In this document: positions 23,744 through 31,486 of the stretch, piece by piece
Position numbering within the stretch: the first letter of the stretch is position 1
How the letters are laid out: each line of letters opens with the position of its first letter
DNA from: Candidatus Binatia bacterium
GTDB lineage: Bacteria > Desulfobacterota > Binatia > UBA12015
Direction of reading: 5' to 3'
DNA: 32,494 nucleotides
Assembly (NCBI GenBank): GCA_029243485.1
Contig: JAQWRY010000065.1
Location: forward strand, 1 to 32,494
Position numbers and translations under genes: made by a program
Notes under the pieces: model-generated
Seen by the model: only the letters and a program-made list of their open reading frames with translations
Told to the model about the DNA's origin: nothing
The model's database searches: none

Positions 23744-24673
23744 ATGCCGATCACTCCCTCGCCCGCAGTTCTTCGTGCCTGCGACGTACTCGGGCACCTC
23801 ACGCGTCACCCCGGGGAGTCGTTCACGGTTTCGGAGTTGGCGCGCGTCGTCGAGGTGCCTCGGGCTACGTGCGACGCAATCCTGCAGGCGCTCGCGTCTG
23901 CGCAGTACGTCACTCGGAATCACGGCGATCGCCGCTATCGGCTCGGGCCGGGTGGCATCGCTCTTGGCGACGCGGCACGGACGGCACACCCGGTTCTTCA
24001 AGCTGCCAAGATCGAAGCGGAAGAGCTGGCGCGTCAGAGCGAGTCTTGTGTTGCGGTGTGCATCCGCGACGGAGACACGGCGCGCGTCGTCGAGGTGTTC
24101 GACTTCGGACCTCTCTTCGCGCTTCGAGCCCGCGTGGGGCAGACCATCCCGCTGGTTCCACCGTTCGGAGCCGTGTTCGTCGCGTGGGCCGATGCCGATG
24201 TCGACGCATGGCTGGCGAACGCGCGGCCGGCACTCACGACGGACGAGCAGCGGCGCTATCGTCGTGCGCTCGAAGAGGTACGGCGACGCGGCTACAGCGT
24301 TTCGGTCGCGACGCGTCGGCAGACGGAGCTCACGCGGGCAGTGGACACCCTCGCGACATCGCCCGAGTCCGAAGTTGCGCTGCTCGCACGCGACCGGGTG
24401 GTGCAAGAGATGATGCACAGCCGCTACCTCGTCGCGGAGCTCGATACGGACCAGGCGGTGCGCGTCGCTCAGGTTTCGGCGCCCGTCTTCGATGGGAGCG
24501 GGCACGCGGCGGCGTCGATCCTCGCGCCCGGACCCGACTACGATCTGGCGGGTGCCGAGCTTCGCGAGTTGGTACGGCGCATTGCCGCGGCGGCGGTTCG
24601 TGCTACGGGCCGCGCGGGTGGCCGAGATTCGGCGCACGGATCCGCCGCCGGCGAGGACCCGCGGGCGCTCTGA
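23744..24673 (+). CDS. IclR family transcriptional regulator
   Basis: 309 residues. The N-terminal winged helix covers about 8-72 (SPAVLRACDVLGHL, SFTVSELARVVEVPRATCDAILQALASAQYV, RYRLGPGGIALG). The IclR effector domain follows to about residue 280, with a disordered Gly/Ala tail. TGGAGGAGCC precedes the ATG at 23744. It is transcribed divergently from the P450 operon across 131 bp that carry two related palindromes, so it most likely controls that operon in response to a pathway compound. It could be activator or repressor, since both occur in the family. It converges with amidohydrolase 3. Confidence 0.93.
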   Translation: MPITPSPAVLRACDVLGHLTRHPGESFTVSELARVVEVPRATCDAILQALASAQYVTRNHGDRRYRLGPGGIALGDAARTAHPVLQAAKIEAEELARQSESCVAVCIRDGDTARVVEVFDFGPLFALRARVGQTIPLVPPFGAVFVAWADADVDAWLANARPALTTDEQRRYRRALEEVRRRGYSVSVATRRQTELTRAVDTLATSPESEVALLARDRVVQEMMHSRYLVAELDTDQAVRVAQVSAPVFDGSGHAAASILAPGPDYDLAGAELRELVRRIAAAAVRATGRAGGRDSAHGSAAGEDPRAL

Positions 24674-24750
24674 GGCCTACCGGGAGATCGACCCTGCGGG
24701 CCATCGTCGCGAGATTCCTCCTCGAAAGATCGTGCGGCGGTGGGCGCGGC

Positions 24751-25968
24751 TCAGTCGACGGCCAGCCCGTACACGCCGGCCGCGTTGGTGCTCAGGACCT
24801 TGCGTCGTTCCTGTGGTGTCAGGTCGGCGAGCTGCTCGCGCGCGTGGTCGAGCGGGCGAGGGTAGAGGCAGGTGGGATGCGGGAAGTCCGTCTCGAACAT
24901 CACGTTGTCCACGCCGAGGCGCCGGATGGTGGAGGCGACGTCTCGCGTCTCGAACCAGAAGCACCCGTAGATCTGCCGGCGGAAGTACTCGAGTGGCGAG
25001 AGCGAGAGCTTGTCGAGCCGGCTCGCGCCGCTCTCCGCCAGGGAGTACTCCAGCGTCTCGAGGATGAACGGAATCCACCCGATGCCGCTCTCGACGGAGA
25101 CGAACTTCAGCTTCGGGAACCGCTCGAGAAGTCCCGACGTGATCAGATTCGAGATGACCTTGGCGTTGCTGATGAACATCATCCCGGACCCGACCGAGAG
25201 CTTTTCCTCGGGCGCCAGTGATGGCCAAGGCGTCTCGCCGTACCAACTCATGGTGCTGTCGCTGGCGCCGATGTGGAAGTTTACCGGCAGTTCCTTGTCG
25301 CAGCAGAGTTCCCACAACGGCGTCCAGTAGTCCCCGCTCAGGTCCTGCATGCCGTGAAGCTGTGGGTCCGAGTTGATGTTCACTCCGCGCATACCCATGT
25401 TCGCGCAGCGCTCGGCTTCTTGGACGGCGAGGTCGATGTCCCACCACGGGAGGAGGGCCATCGGGAGGAGGCGGTCGCCCGACTCGGCCTGCATCTCCGC
25501 CATGGCTTCGTTGTAGATCTTCGTGCTCACCAAGCGGAGATCGGCCTCGACCGGCTCGCGACGGGGTGCGCCCAGGGGGGCGCGGCCTTGGCCCGCGAAG
25601 CCGAGAACGTTGGGGTAGATGACGTGAGCCCAGATGCCGTTGTCGTCCATCCACTGAAGGCGCTCCTTGGTGCGCGAACATCCGGGGTGGACGTCATCGA
25701 GCTGCCAGTCGGTGAACTCGATCCCGGCCGCCTTCTGGCCGTCCCGACGGACGACGCTCGCGGCGGAGCCGACGCCCATGGAGCGGTCGCCGTCGATGGT
25801 CCAGACCCGCTTGCCGTCGGTCATCTTCATCTGCGGCACGCGGTCGCGATACTTGGGTGTCGCGCGCGACGTCCACAAGTCCAGCGGCTCACTGATGTGT
25901 GTGTCGACGTCGACGATCTTGAGCGTGTCGATGTCCGAGCAGCGTGTCGCTTCCGAGCCGGCGTTCAT
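24751..25968 (-). CDS. Amidohydrolase family (ACMSD-like) protein 3
   Basis: 405 residues. The ATG at 25968 follows AAGGAGGAA; the open frame runs further upstream without similarity. LKIVDVDTHISEPLDLW holds D22-T-H24 as the first metal motif. H232 (VNFHIGASDS) and D361 (VMFETDFPHPTCLYP) complete the site. The protein ends in ERRKVLSTNAAGVYGL, as usual for PF04909. It is longer than protein 2 owing to an insert at about 45-100. It is the last gene of a leftward unit with CaiB B and C (61-bp gap), so it may act on a CoA-pathway intermediate distinct from those of the other two amidohydrolases. Confidence 0.92.
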   Translation of the reverse strand: MNAGSEATRCSDIDTLKIVDVDTHISEPLDLWTSRATPKYRDRVPQMKMTDGKRVWTIDGDRSMGVGSAASVVRRDGQKAAGIEFTDWQLDDVHPGCSRTKERLQWMDDNGIWAHVIYPNVLGFAGQGRAPLGAPRREPVEADLRLVSTKIYNEAMAEMQAESGDRLLPMALLPWWDIDLAVQEAERCANMGMRGVNINSDPQLHGMQDLSGDYWTPLWELCCDKELPVNFHIGASDSTMSWYGETPWPSLAPEEKLSVGSGMMFISNAKVISNLITSGLLERFPKLKFVSVESGIGWIPFILETLEYSLAESGASRLDKLSLSPLEYFRRQIYGCFWFETRDVASTIRRLGVDNVMFETDFPHPTCLYPRPLDHAREQLADLTPQERRKVLSTNAAGVYGLAVD

Positions 25969-26029
25969 GACTGGTTCCTCCTTGTTTCCGGGTAGCTCTC
26001 CGCGCCCATCCGAACAACGAACGACGCCA

Positions 26030-27319
26030 TCAGATGACTCCGCCCGCGCGCAGGGCGGCGAGATTGTGTTGCGTGACGCCCAGTTCGGCAAGAACCTCTG
26101 CGGTGTGTTCGCTGAGAAGCGGCGCCCGTCGTGCAATCCGCCAAGGAGATTTTTCGAACGCGTAGGGTGCGCCGGGGTAGCGGAAGGAGCGTTGGAGGTC
26201 GGGGTGGTCGACCTCCACTTGAAAGCCGCGCGCGCGGAAGTGCTCGTCTTCGAACGCCTCCTCGGGCGCGTAGATGACGCCAACGGGCATGCCGCGCGAC
26301 TGCGCGCCGACGAAGAAGTCGTACGCCGGCAAACGGGACGCGATCAGGTTGAGCGCCTCTCGGCCCGCGGCGTAGATCGCGGTCACCTCGTCGTCCGTCC
26401 CGATCTTCGACAAGTCGAGGGTCTCGCGCTCTGCACCCATGCGAAGAAAGACGGTTTCGGGAAGCTCGTCTGCAAGGGCCAAAGAGTCGAGCCATTCGAT
26501 GAGCCGGCCGAACTCCTCGCCGCGACGCGGGGGCACGCCGGTCGTGACGTGCCGACCGTCGGCGCACTCGATCTGGGTGGGGAGACTCGGCTGTTCGAGG
26601 GCGTGGCGGCCGGTCTGCCGCTGTACCGTGCCCTGCTGCACGAGCCAGTGGTACGACGCCATCTCGGTCGTGACGTTGGCGGCCGCGTGCATACTCACGT
26701 CGACGTGTTGCCCCCGGCCGGTCACCTGTCGCGCGACGAGAGCCGTGAGAACCGAGAGTACGGCAAAGTGGCAGGCCGTCGCGTAGCCCTGGTTCCCGCC
26801 GCCGCGCACCGGCGGAAGGGAGTGGTCGTCGTATCCGCAACTCCAGACCGGACCGCCCGAGGCGAGCAGTGTGAGGTCGGTGATCGGCTCGTCGCGCTCT
26901 GGTCCTCGGCGACCGAAGGGCGTGAGCGAGACGACGATCAGCTCCTTCTTGTTGCGTGTCAGGTCTGGATGGTCGAGGCCGAGCTCGGCCATCCGACCCG
27001 GCCGCTCACATTCGAGAACCACGTCGGCAGTGGCGGCGAGGCGGCGGAACAGGTCGCGCCCGCCCTCGTCGTCGACGTTCAACGTAATGCCGCGCTTGCT
27101 CGTGTTGTGGTGCCACCAGTACAGGCTTCGCTCGGTTCCGGGCACGTCGTCGAGAAAGGGTGGATAGCTGCGGGTTCGGTCGCCGCCCGGCGGCTCGACG
27201 AGGATCACGTCGGCGCCCATGTCGGCGAGGAGCTTTCCGCCGAATGCGCCGTGCTCGTGCGCGAGCTCGACGACGCGGACTCCGTCGAGGGCGCCAGGGG
27301 ATTGCGTCGGCGCGCTCAT
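26030..27319 (-). CDS. CaiB/BaiF class III CoA-transferase B (lacks catalytic Asp)
   Basis: 429 residues. The start at 27319 overlaps the stop of CaiB C (ATGA). GALDGVRVVELAHEHGAFGGKLLADMGADVILVEPPGGDRTR is the family N-terminus and GRGQHVDVSMHAAA the helix after the active site. At the position of the catalytic aspartate the chain reads RGGGNQGYATACHF (172-185), with no Asp in any reasonable alignment. This makes it a probable non-catalytic subunit of a two-subunit transferase with CaiB C, as in benzylsuccinate CoA-transferase BbsEF. A separate inactive paralogue is the alternative. Confidence 0.9.
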   Translation of the reverse strand: MSAPTQSPGALDGVRVVELAHEHGAFGGKLLADMGADVILVEPPGGDRTRSYPPFLDDVPGTERSLYWWHHNTSKRGITLNVDDEGGRDLFRRLAATADVVLECERPGRMAELGLDHPDLTRNKKELIVVSLTPFGRRGPERDEPITDLTLLASGGPVWSCGYDDHSLPPVRGGGNQGYATACHFAVLSVLTALVARQVTGRGQHVDVSMHAAANVTTEMASYHWLVQQGTVQRQTGRHALEQPSLPTQIECADGRHVTTGVPPRRGEEFGRLIEWLDSLALADELPETVFLRMGAERETLDLSKIGTDDEVTAIYAAGREALNLIASRLPAYDFFVGAQSRGMPVGVIYAPEEAFEDEHFRARGFQVEVDHPDLQRSFRYPGAPYAFEKSPWRIARRAPLLSEHTAEVLAELGVTQHNLAALRAGGVI

Positions 27320-28563
27320 ATCACTGCCGCCCCGCGGAGCTCGTCGATCTCGACCTGCGACAGGCCGAGGAGCGTCGAGAAGATCTCATCGTTGTGTTCG
27401 CCGAGGCAGGGGGCACCGCGCTCGATCTTCCAGTCTGTCTCGGAGAAGTGGACGGGCAGGCCGTCAACGCGGACGCGCCCTACCTTCGAATGCTCCGCCG
27501 TGGGCCAGAGTCCCCAGTCGCGCGTGCTCTCGCATTCGTCGATGCGCTCGGACGGTCGTGCGATCGCGCTGGCCGGCACGCCGGCCTCCCGAAGGGCAGC
27601 GGCCGCTTCGTAGTCGTCGCGCGTGCGCGTCCACCGCGCGACGAGCTCATCCAGCTCTTCCTCCGCGGCGCCGCGACCGGCGAGTGTCGCGAAGCGATCG
27701 GCGGAGACGGCCTCTTCTCCGATTGCAGAAGCCAGCGCTCCCCAATCACGATCGTCCCGACATGCAATTGCGATCCAGCGGTCGTCTCCTCGCGCGGGGT
27801 AGATCCCGTGCGGTGCCATGGGCGGCCACTCGTTCCGATTGCTGCTGGGCGATCCGGGGCGGCGCATCGGTCGTCCGTTCACGGTGTAGTCCAGGATCGC
27901 CGGACCGTTCAGCGTGAGCCCGGCGTCCGTGCAGGACATGTCGACCCATTGGCCCTCACCCGTCCGGCCGCGGTGGAGGAGGGCGAGCAGGATCGCCATT
28001 GCCATGTACGAACCGCCGGTATGGTCCATGTACGAGAAGCCCCAACCCGCGGGCGGCTGTTCGGGGAGTCCTGAAGTAAAGGTGAGCCCGGAGAGCGCTT
28101 GGACGATGGGGCCCCAGGTCTTGAAGCGGGAGTAGGGCCCGACCTGGCCGAAGCCGCAGTTCGAGACATAGATGATGTCGGATCGGAGCTCCTTCAGCCG
28201 GGCGTAGCCGAAGCCGAGGCGCTCGAGGACGCCGGAGGCAAAGTTCTCCGCGACCACGTCGCTCTGCTCGACGATCTGCCCGAGAAGCTCGCGCCCACGC
28301 TCGGTCCGCAGGTTCAGCGTGATCCCGTACTTCTCGACGTTGTGGTTGTTGAAGCCGCCGCCGAAGTCGACGCCGCGGCGCTCGTCCGCGTAGGGCGGCA
28401 TGGTTCGAAGGATGTCCCATCGACCTTCGCGTACGGGGTCCTCGATGCGGATCACCTGCGCGCCGAACGCGGCGAGCCACCTCGTGGCGCCAGCGCCGGC
28501 GAGTTGACCGGTGAAGTCGCAGATGCGCAGGTGTCCGAGCGCGTTGGCCTTCGAAGTTGACAT
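27316..28563 (-). CDS. CaiB/BaiF class III CoA-transferase C (catalytic subunit candidate)
   Basis: 415 residues. LGHLRICDFTGQLAGAGATRWLAAFGAQVIRIEDPVREGR is the N-terminal fold. TWGPIVQALSGLT is typical of the aromatic/alicyclic CoA-transferase branch. D180 in GFSYMDHTGGSYMAMAILLAL is the catalytic aspartate that forms the aspartyl-CoA adduct. Its stop overlaps the start of CaiB B by 4 bp, so equal synthesis of both subunits is likely. No ribosome site precedes the ATG at 28563, which suggests a leaderless or very short-leader mRNA. An operator-like sequence (28557-28571) overlaps the start codon. Confidence 0.92.
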   Translation of the reverse strand: MSTSKANALGHLRICDFTGQLAGAGATRWLAAFGAQVIRIEDPVREGRWDILRTMPPYADERRGVDFGGGFNNHNVEKYGITLNLRTERGRELLGQIVEQSDVVAENFASGVLERLGFGYARLKELRSDIIYVSNCGFGQVGPYSRFKTWGPIVQALSGLTFTSGLPEQPPAGWGFSYMDHTGGSYMAMAILLALLHRGRTGEGQWVDMSCTDAGLTLNGPAILDYTVNGRPMRRPGSPSSNRNEWPPMAPHGIYPARGDDRWIAIACRDDRDWGALASAIGEEAVSADRFATLAGRGAAEEELDELVARWTRTRDDYEAAAALREAGVPASAIARPSERIDECESTRDWGLWPTAEHSKVGRVRVDGLPVHFSETDWKIERGAPCLGEHNDEIFSTLLGLSQVEIDELRGAAVI

Positions 28564-28571
28564 CGACGTCG
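28557..28571 (-). promoter_or_regulatory. Operator-like core overlapping the CaiB C start (copy D, weak)
   Basis: The plus strand reads TTGACATCGACGTCG. It matches the core palindrome of the three shared promoters but not their TTGNTT and TATAG flanks. It lies exactly over the CaiB C start codon and 102 bp before the divergent ligase gene. GTCGAC-rich words are frequent in this GC-rich coding DNA, so chance is a real possibility. Confidence 0.3.
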
Positions 28572-28672
28572 GTTGGGACGCTATTGCCGATGGCGCGAGA
28601 TCGCAAGAACGTTCGCGTCCGCTCGTCGGGAGCTACACCCATTCGCGCCGAACCCATACGGATGTCGAGACA

Positions 28673-30238
28673 ATGGCCACGCTGAACTTGCCGCCGCGCA
28701 TCCCGGACGATCTGGCTGAGCGCTATCGAGCCGACGGCCTCTGGGACGATCGGTTGCTTGCCGACGGGATCGAAGCGGGCGCCCGGCAACGACCGACGGC
28801 GTTCGCCGTTGCGGACAATGAGCGTTCGCTGACCTACGCCGATCTCGCCCGAGAGATTCAGTCGGCGGTCGCGGCGTTGGCCGACGAGGGTGTGCGGCAG
28901 GGCGCCGAAGTCCTCTTGATCGCGGGGAATACCGTTGCGGGTGTCGTGGCCTACCACGCGCTGCTTCGGGTCGGGGCCACGATCGCGGTGCTGGACCGCC
29001 GATGCGGAGCGGCGGACGTGCGGTCTGCGCTCGACGTTCTCGCGCAGACCACTCTCGTCGTCGTTCCCGCATCGGAGCGCGCTCGCCTCTCGGATGGGCT
29101 CGGCCAGATGCGGGTCGTCGCCCTCGAGTCGCTCGCCGCTGGCCCGAGGCCCGGACCGTGGGCTGAGCCCGATCGAGACGACGCGCGGGTCGTGCTCTTC
29201 TCCTCGGGGACGACGGATCGTCCGAAGGCCGTGGTGCACTCGCTCAACACGCTGACGGCCGGCGCCCGGAACATGGCGCGCATCACCGGCGCCAACGAGC
29301 AAGCCGGGCTCTTCCTGGTGAGTCCGCTCACGAGCATCACCGGGGTCGTGCAGATGCACCTCGCCGCCGATCGGCACGCGGCGCTGATCCTCGAGGACGC
29401 ATTTTCCCCGGAGGCCTCTCTCGAGCGGATCAACGCGTGCGGTGCGACGCTTCTCGGTGGCGCGCCCGTGATTGCAGAGCGACTGCTCCGTGCAGCCGAA
29501 GCGAGAGCCGATCGCCGCATCGCTCTTCGCTCGCTTGCGCTCGGAGGCGCGATGCTGCCGTTGCCTCTCCTCGAGCTTGCAACGGACTCTTTCGGCATCG
29601 AGATCGCGCGCGTCTACGGTTCGACCGAGGTTCCGTGTGTCACGGGCAGCGTCCCAGGAGAGGACCGCGCGAGTCGGCTCGCCGACGACGGCGTGCTTCT
29701 GCCCGGGACGGAGGTCCGCGTCGGGTCGACCGAGAGCCCGCAGGAAGGTCTCGTACGCGGGCCAAGCATGTTCCTGGGTTACGCAGATGGAGAGCACGAC
29801 GCAGGGGCCTTCGAGAACGGCTGGTACCGCACCGGCGACCTCGTGGACCTTGCGGCCGGGCGCCTCACCGTCGTCGGGCGACTGAAGGAGATCGTCAACC
29901 GAAGCGGCCTCAAGATCTCGCTGAACGAGATCGAGGCGGCACTCGCGCGGATGCCGGGCCTGCACGAGTACGCGTCCTTCGTGGCTCCCGACCCCGAAAC
30001 GGGCGAGCGGCTCGCCGTCGCGGTTCGGCCGGAGCCGGGTACGACGGTCGGACTGGACGAGGTGATCGCGCACCTGCTTGGTGAGGGGATCGCCCGCCGA
30101 AACCTCCCCGAAGAGTTCGTCGTCTGGCAAGACCCATTGCCCCGAACCGCCTCGGGCAAGGTGGTCCGCTCTCGACTCGCCCGCGAGTCCACGGGCCGTC
30201 CGGTCGAGGTTGCAGCCCGCCTCGAAGCCGAGGCGTGA
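28673..30238 (+). CDS. AMP-forming acyl-CoA ligase (ANL superfamily)
   Basis: 521 residues. The ATG at 28673 is chosen from the frame, with only a weak GAGA site upstream. The phosphate-binding loop is FSSGTTDRPKA (176-186), with D182 where Gly is usual. YGSTE (315-319), GWYRTGDL (383-390, D389), GRLKEIVNRSGLKIS (402-416, R403) and K496 in PRTASGK complete the adenylation and thioesterification set. It would activate a carboxylic acid to its CoA ester. It is divergent from the CaiB pair and is followed, after 193 bp holding the shared promoter, by kinase 3 and a second ligase. A specialised substrate is likely; acid type unknown. Confidence 0.92.
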   Translation: MATLNLPPRIPDDLAERYRADGLWDDRLLADGIEAGARQRPTAFAVADNERSLTYADLAREIQSAVAALADEGVRQGAEVLLIAGNTVAGVVAYHALLRVGATIAVLDRRCGAADVRSALDVLAQTTLVVVPASERARLSDGLGQMRVVALESLAAGPRPGPWAEPDRDDARVVLFSSGTTDRPKAVVHSLNTLTAGARNMARITGANEQAGLFLVSPLTSITGVVQMHLAADRHAALILEDAFSPEASLERINACGATLLGGAPVIAERLLRAAEARADRRIALRSLALGGAMLPLPLLELATDSFGIEIARVYGSTEVPCVTGSVPGEDRASRLADDGVLLPGTEVRVGSTESPQEGLVRGPSMFLGYADGEHDAGAFENGWYRTGDLVDLAAGRLTVVGRLKEIVNRSGLKISLNEIEAALARMPGLHEYASFVAPDPETGERLAVAVRPEPGTTVGLDEVIAHLLGEGIARRNLPEEFVVWQDPLPRTASGKVVRSRLARESTGRPVEVAARLEAEA

Positions 30239-30302
30239 GCACCATCTCGAGCCCGGCTGGTCTCGGAATCATACCTCCTTACCTATACTGCGGTGAGGCG
30301 CC

Positions 30303-30330
30303 TTGATTTCGACTTCGACGTCAATATAGC
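30303..30330 (+). promoter_or_regulatory. Shared promoter/operator, copy C (rightward, to kinase 3 and the FadD17-like ligase)
   Basis: On the plus strand: -35 TTGATT, spacer TCGACTTCGACGTCAA, -10 TATAGC. The predicted start near 30337 leaves a leader of about 95 nt before the ATG at 30432. This copy has the same orientation relative to its gene as copies A and B, which is what a promoter, rather than a random repeat, should show. An additional TATACT lies at 30284-30289 without a good -35. Confidence 0.75.
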
Positions 30331-30431
30331 TTTGTCGCCGCAGACTCGCCCGACCCCGTCGTTCGTGCGGGCGTGAGGCGCGGCCATCTGCGTCGACTGG
30401 ATTTGAAACGGACCGAAGCGGAGACAACGGC

Positions 30432-31484
30432 ATGTCCCTCCCCGACACACCTGAAGCGATTACACCGCAGTGGCTGACGACGGCGCTCGCGACGTCCGTG
30501 CCCGGTGTCGAGGTCTCGAGCGTCGAGGTCGTCGACCGGCATTCGGGGACGACGGGGCGTGCGCGACTCCGGCTCGAGTATGCATCGAGCACAGCCGGGC
30601 CGGAGACGGTCTTCGTCAAGCTGCCGCCCTTCGGCGCGGAGCAGCGGCAGCTCGTCGCGGTGACCGACATGGGTCGGCGAGAGGCTCGATTTTACGAATC
30701 CGTGGCCGCCGAGACGCCGATGCGTGTCCCGCGCGCCTATTTCGCCGCTCACGGAGACGAGAAGACCGAGTACATCATGGTCTTGGAGGATCTCGAGGCG
30801 AATGGGTGTACGTTCCCGGAGGGCTGGGGAGAACACGCGCGCACGCACGGCCAGCAGCTCGTCGAAGGCCTTGCGCGCGTGCACGCGCACTTCTGGGAGG
30901 ACGCGCGGTTCGCGTCCGAACTCTCGTGGATACCGCGTTCGTCCCGCGGGCCGATGGGCGCGAAGCTGATCGACCTCGCGCGCCAGAGCCTCGGCGGAGA
31001 TCTTCCGCCCGTGTTCACGGAGCTCTGCCAGCTCTACGTCGAGAACCACGAACGGATCGTCGACGTGTGGGACGACGGCGAGTCGACGCTGATCCACGGC
31101 GACACGCACGCGGGAAATCATTTGGTCGATGCCGGTCAGGTCGGTTTGTACGACTGGGCTGTCGTGACACGGTCGCCGGGCATTCGGGACGTCGCAATCT
31201 TTCTCTGCAATTCGTGCCCGGGGGACGTACGGCGCGAGAATCAGGACGAGTGGATTCGTGCCTACCACCAGGGGCTCGTCGACGGCGGAGTGGCTGCACC
31301 GGACCTCGAGACCCTCCAGCTGCGCTATCGTCGCACGGTCCTCTACGGGTGGGTCGCCGCCACGACGACCGCGGCGATGGGCGACCGGTGGCAGCCGATC
31401 GAGGTGGGGATGCAGGCCACGCGCCGTGCGACGGAGGCCTGCGATGATCTCGGGACCCTGGACGCCTTCCGGGAGGCGCTCTGA
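30432..31484 (+). CDS. Aminoglycoside-phosphotransferase-fold kinase 3
   Basis: 350 residues. GGAG lies before the ATG at 30432. The catalytic loop is HGDTHAGN (222-229, D224) and the metal Asp is D241 (LYDWAVVTRSPGIRDVAIF). The N-terminus (EAITPQWLTTALATSVPGVEVSSVEV) resembles kinase 2, so the two are paralogues. The FadD17-like ligase begins 2 bp after its stop, so they are co-transcribed from the shared promoter at 30303-30330. Ligase plus kinase recalls the LvaE/LvaA arrangement in levulinate catabolism, where a 4-hydroxyacyl-CoA is phosphorylated. No acyl-CoA-dehydrogenase-like partner is in the window. Confidence 0.87.
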   Translation: MSLPDTPEAITPQWLTTALATSVPGVEVSSVEVVDRHSGTTGRARLRLEYASSTAGPETVFVKLPPFGAEQRQLVAVTDMGRREARFYESVAAETPMRVPRAYFAAHGDEKTEYIMVLEDLEANGCTFPEGWGEHARTHGQQLVEGLARVHAHFWEDARFASELSWIPRSSRGPMGAKLIDLARQSLGGDLPPVFTELCQLYVENHERIVDVWDDGESTLIHGDTHAGNHLVDAGQVGLYDWAVVTRSPGIRDVAIFLCNSCPGDVRRENQDEWIRAYHQGLVDGGVAAPDLETLQLRYRRTVLYGWVAATTTAAMGDRWQPIEVGMQATRRATEACDDLGTLDAFREAL

Positions 31485-31486
31485 CG

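Noticed and set aside
27956-30130. A 724-codon minus-strand open frame
   Set aside because: Antisense to the acyl-CoA ligase and overlapping CaiB C in another frame; no family pattern apart from chance Arg-rich sequence.
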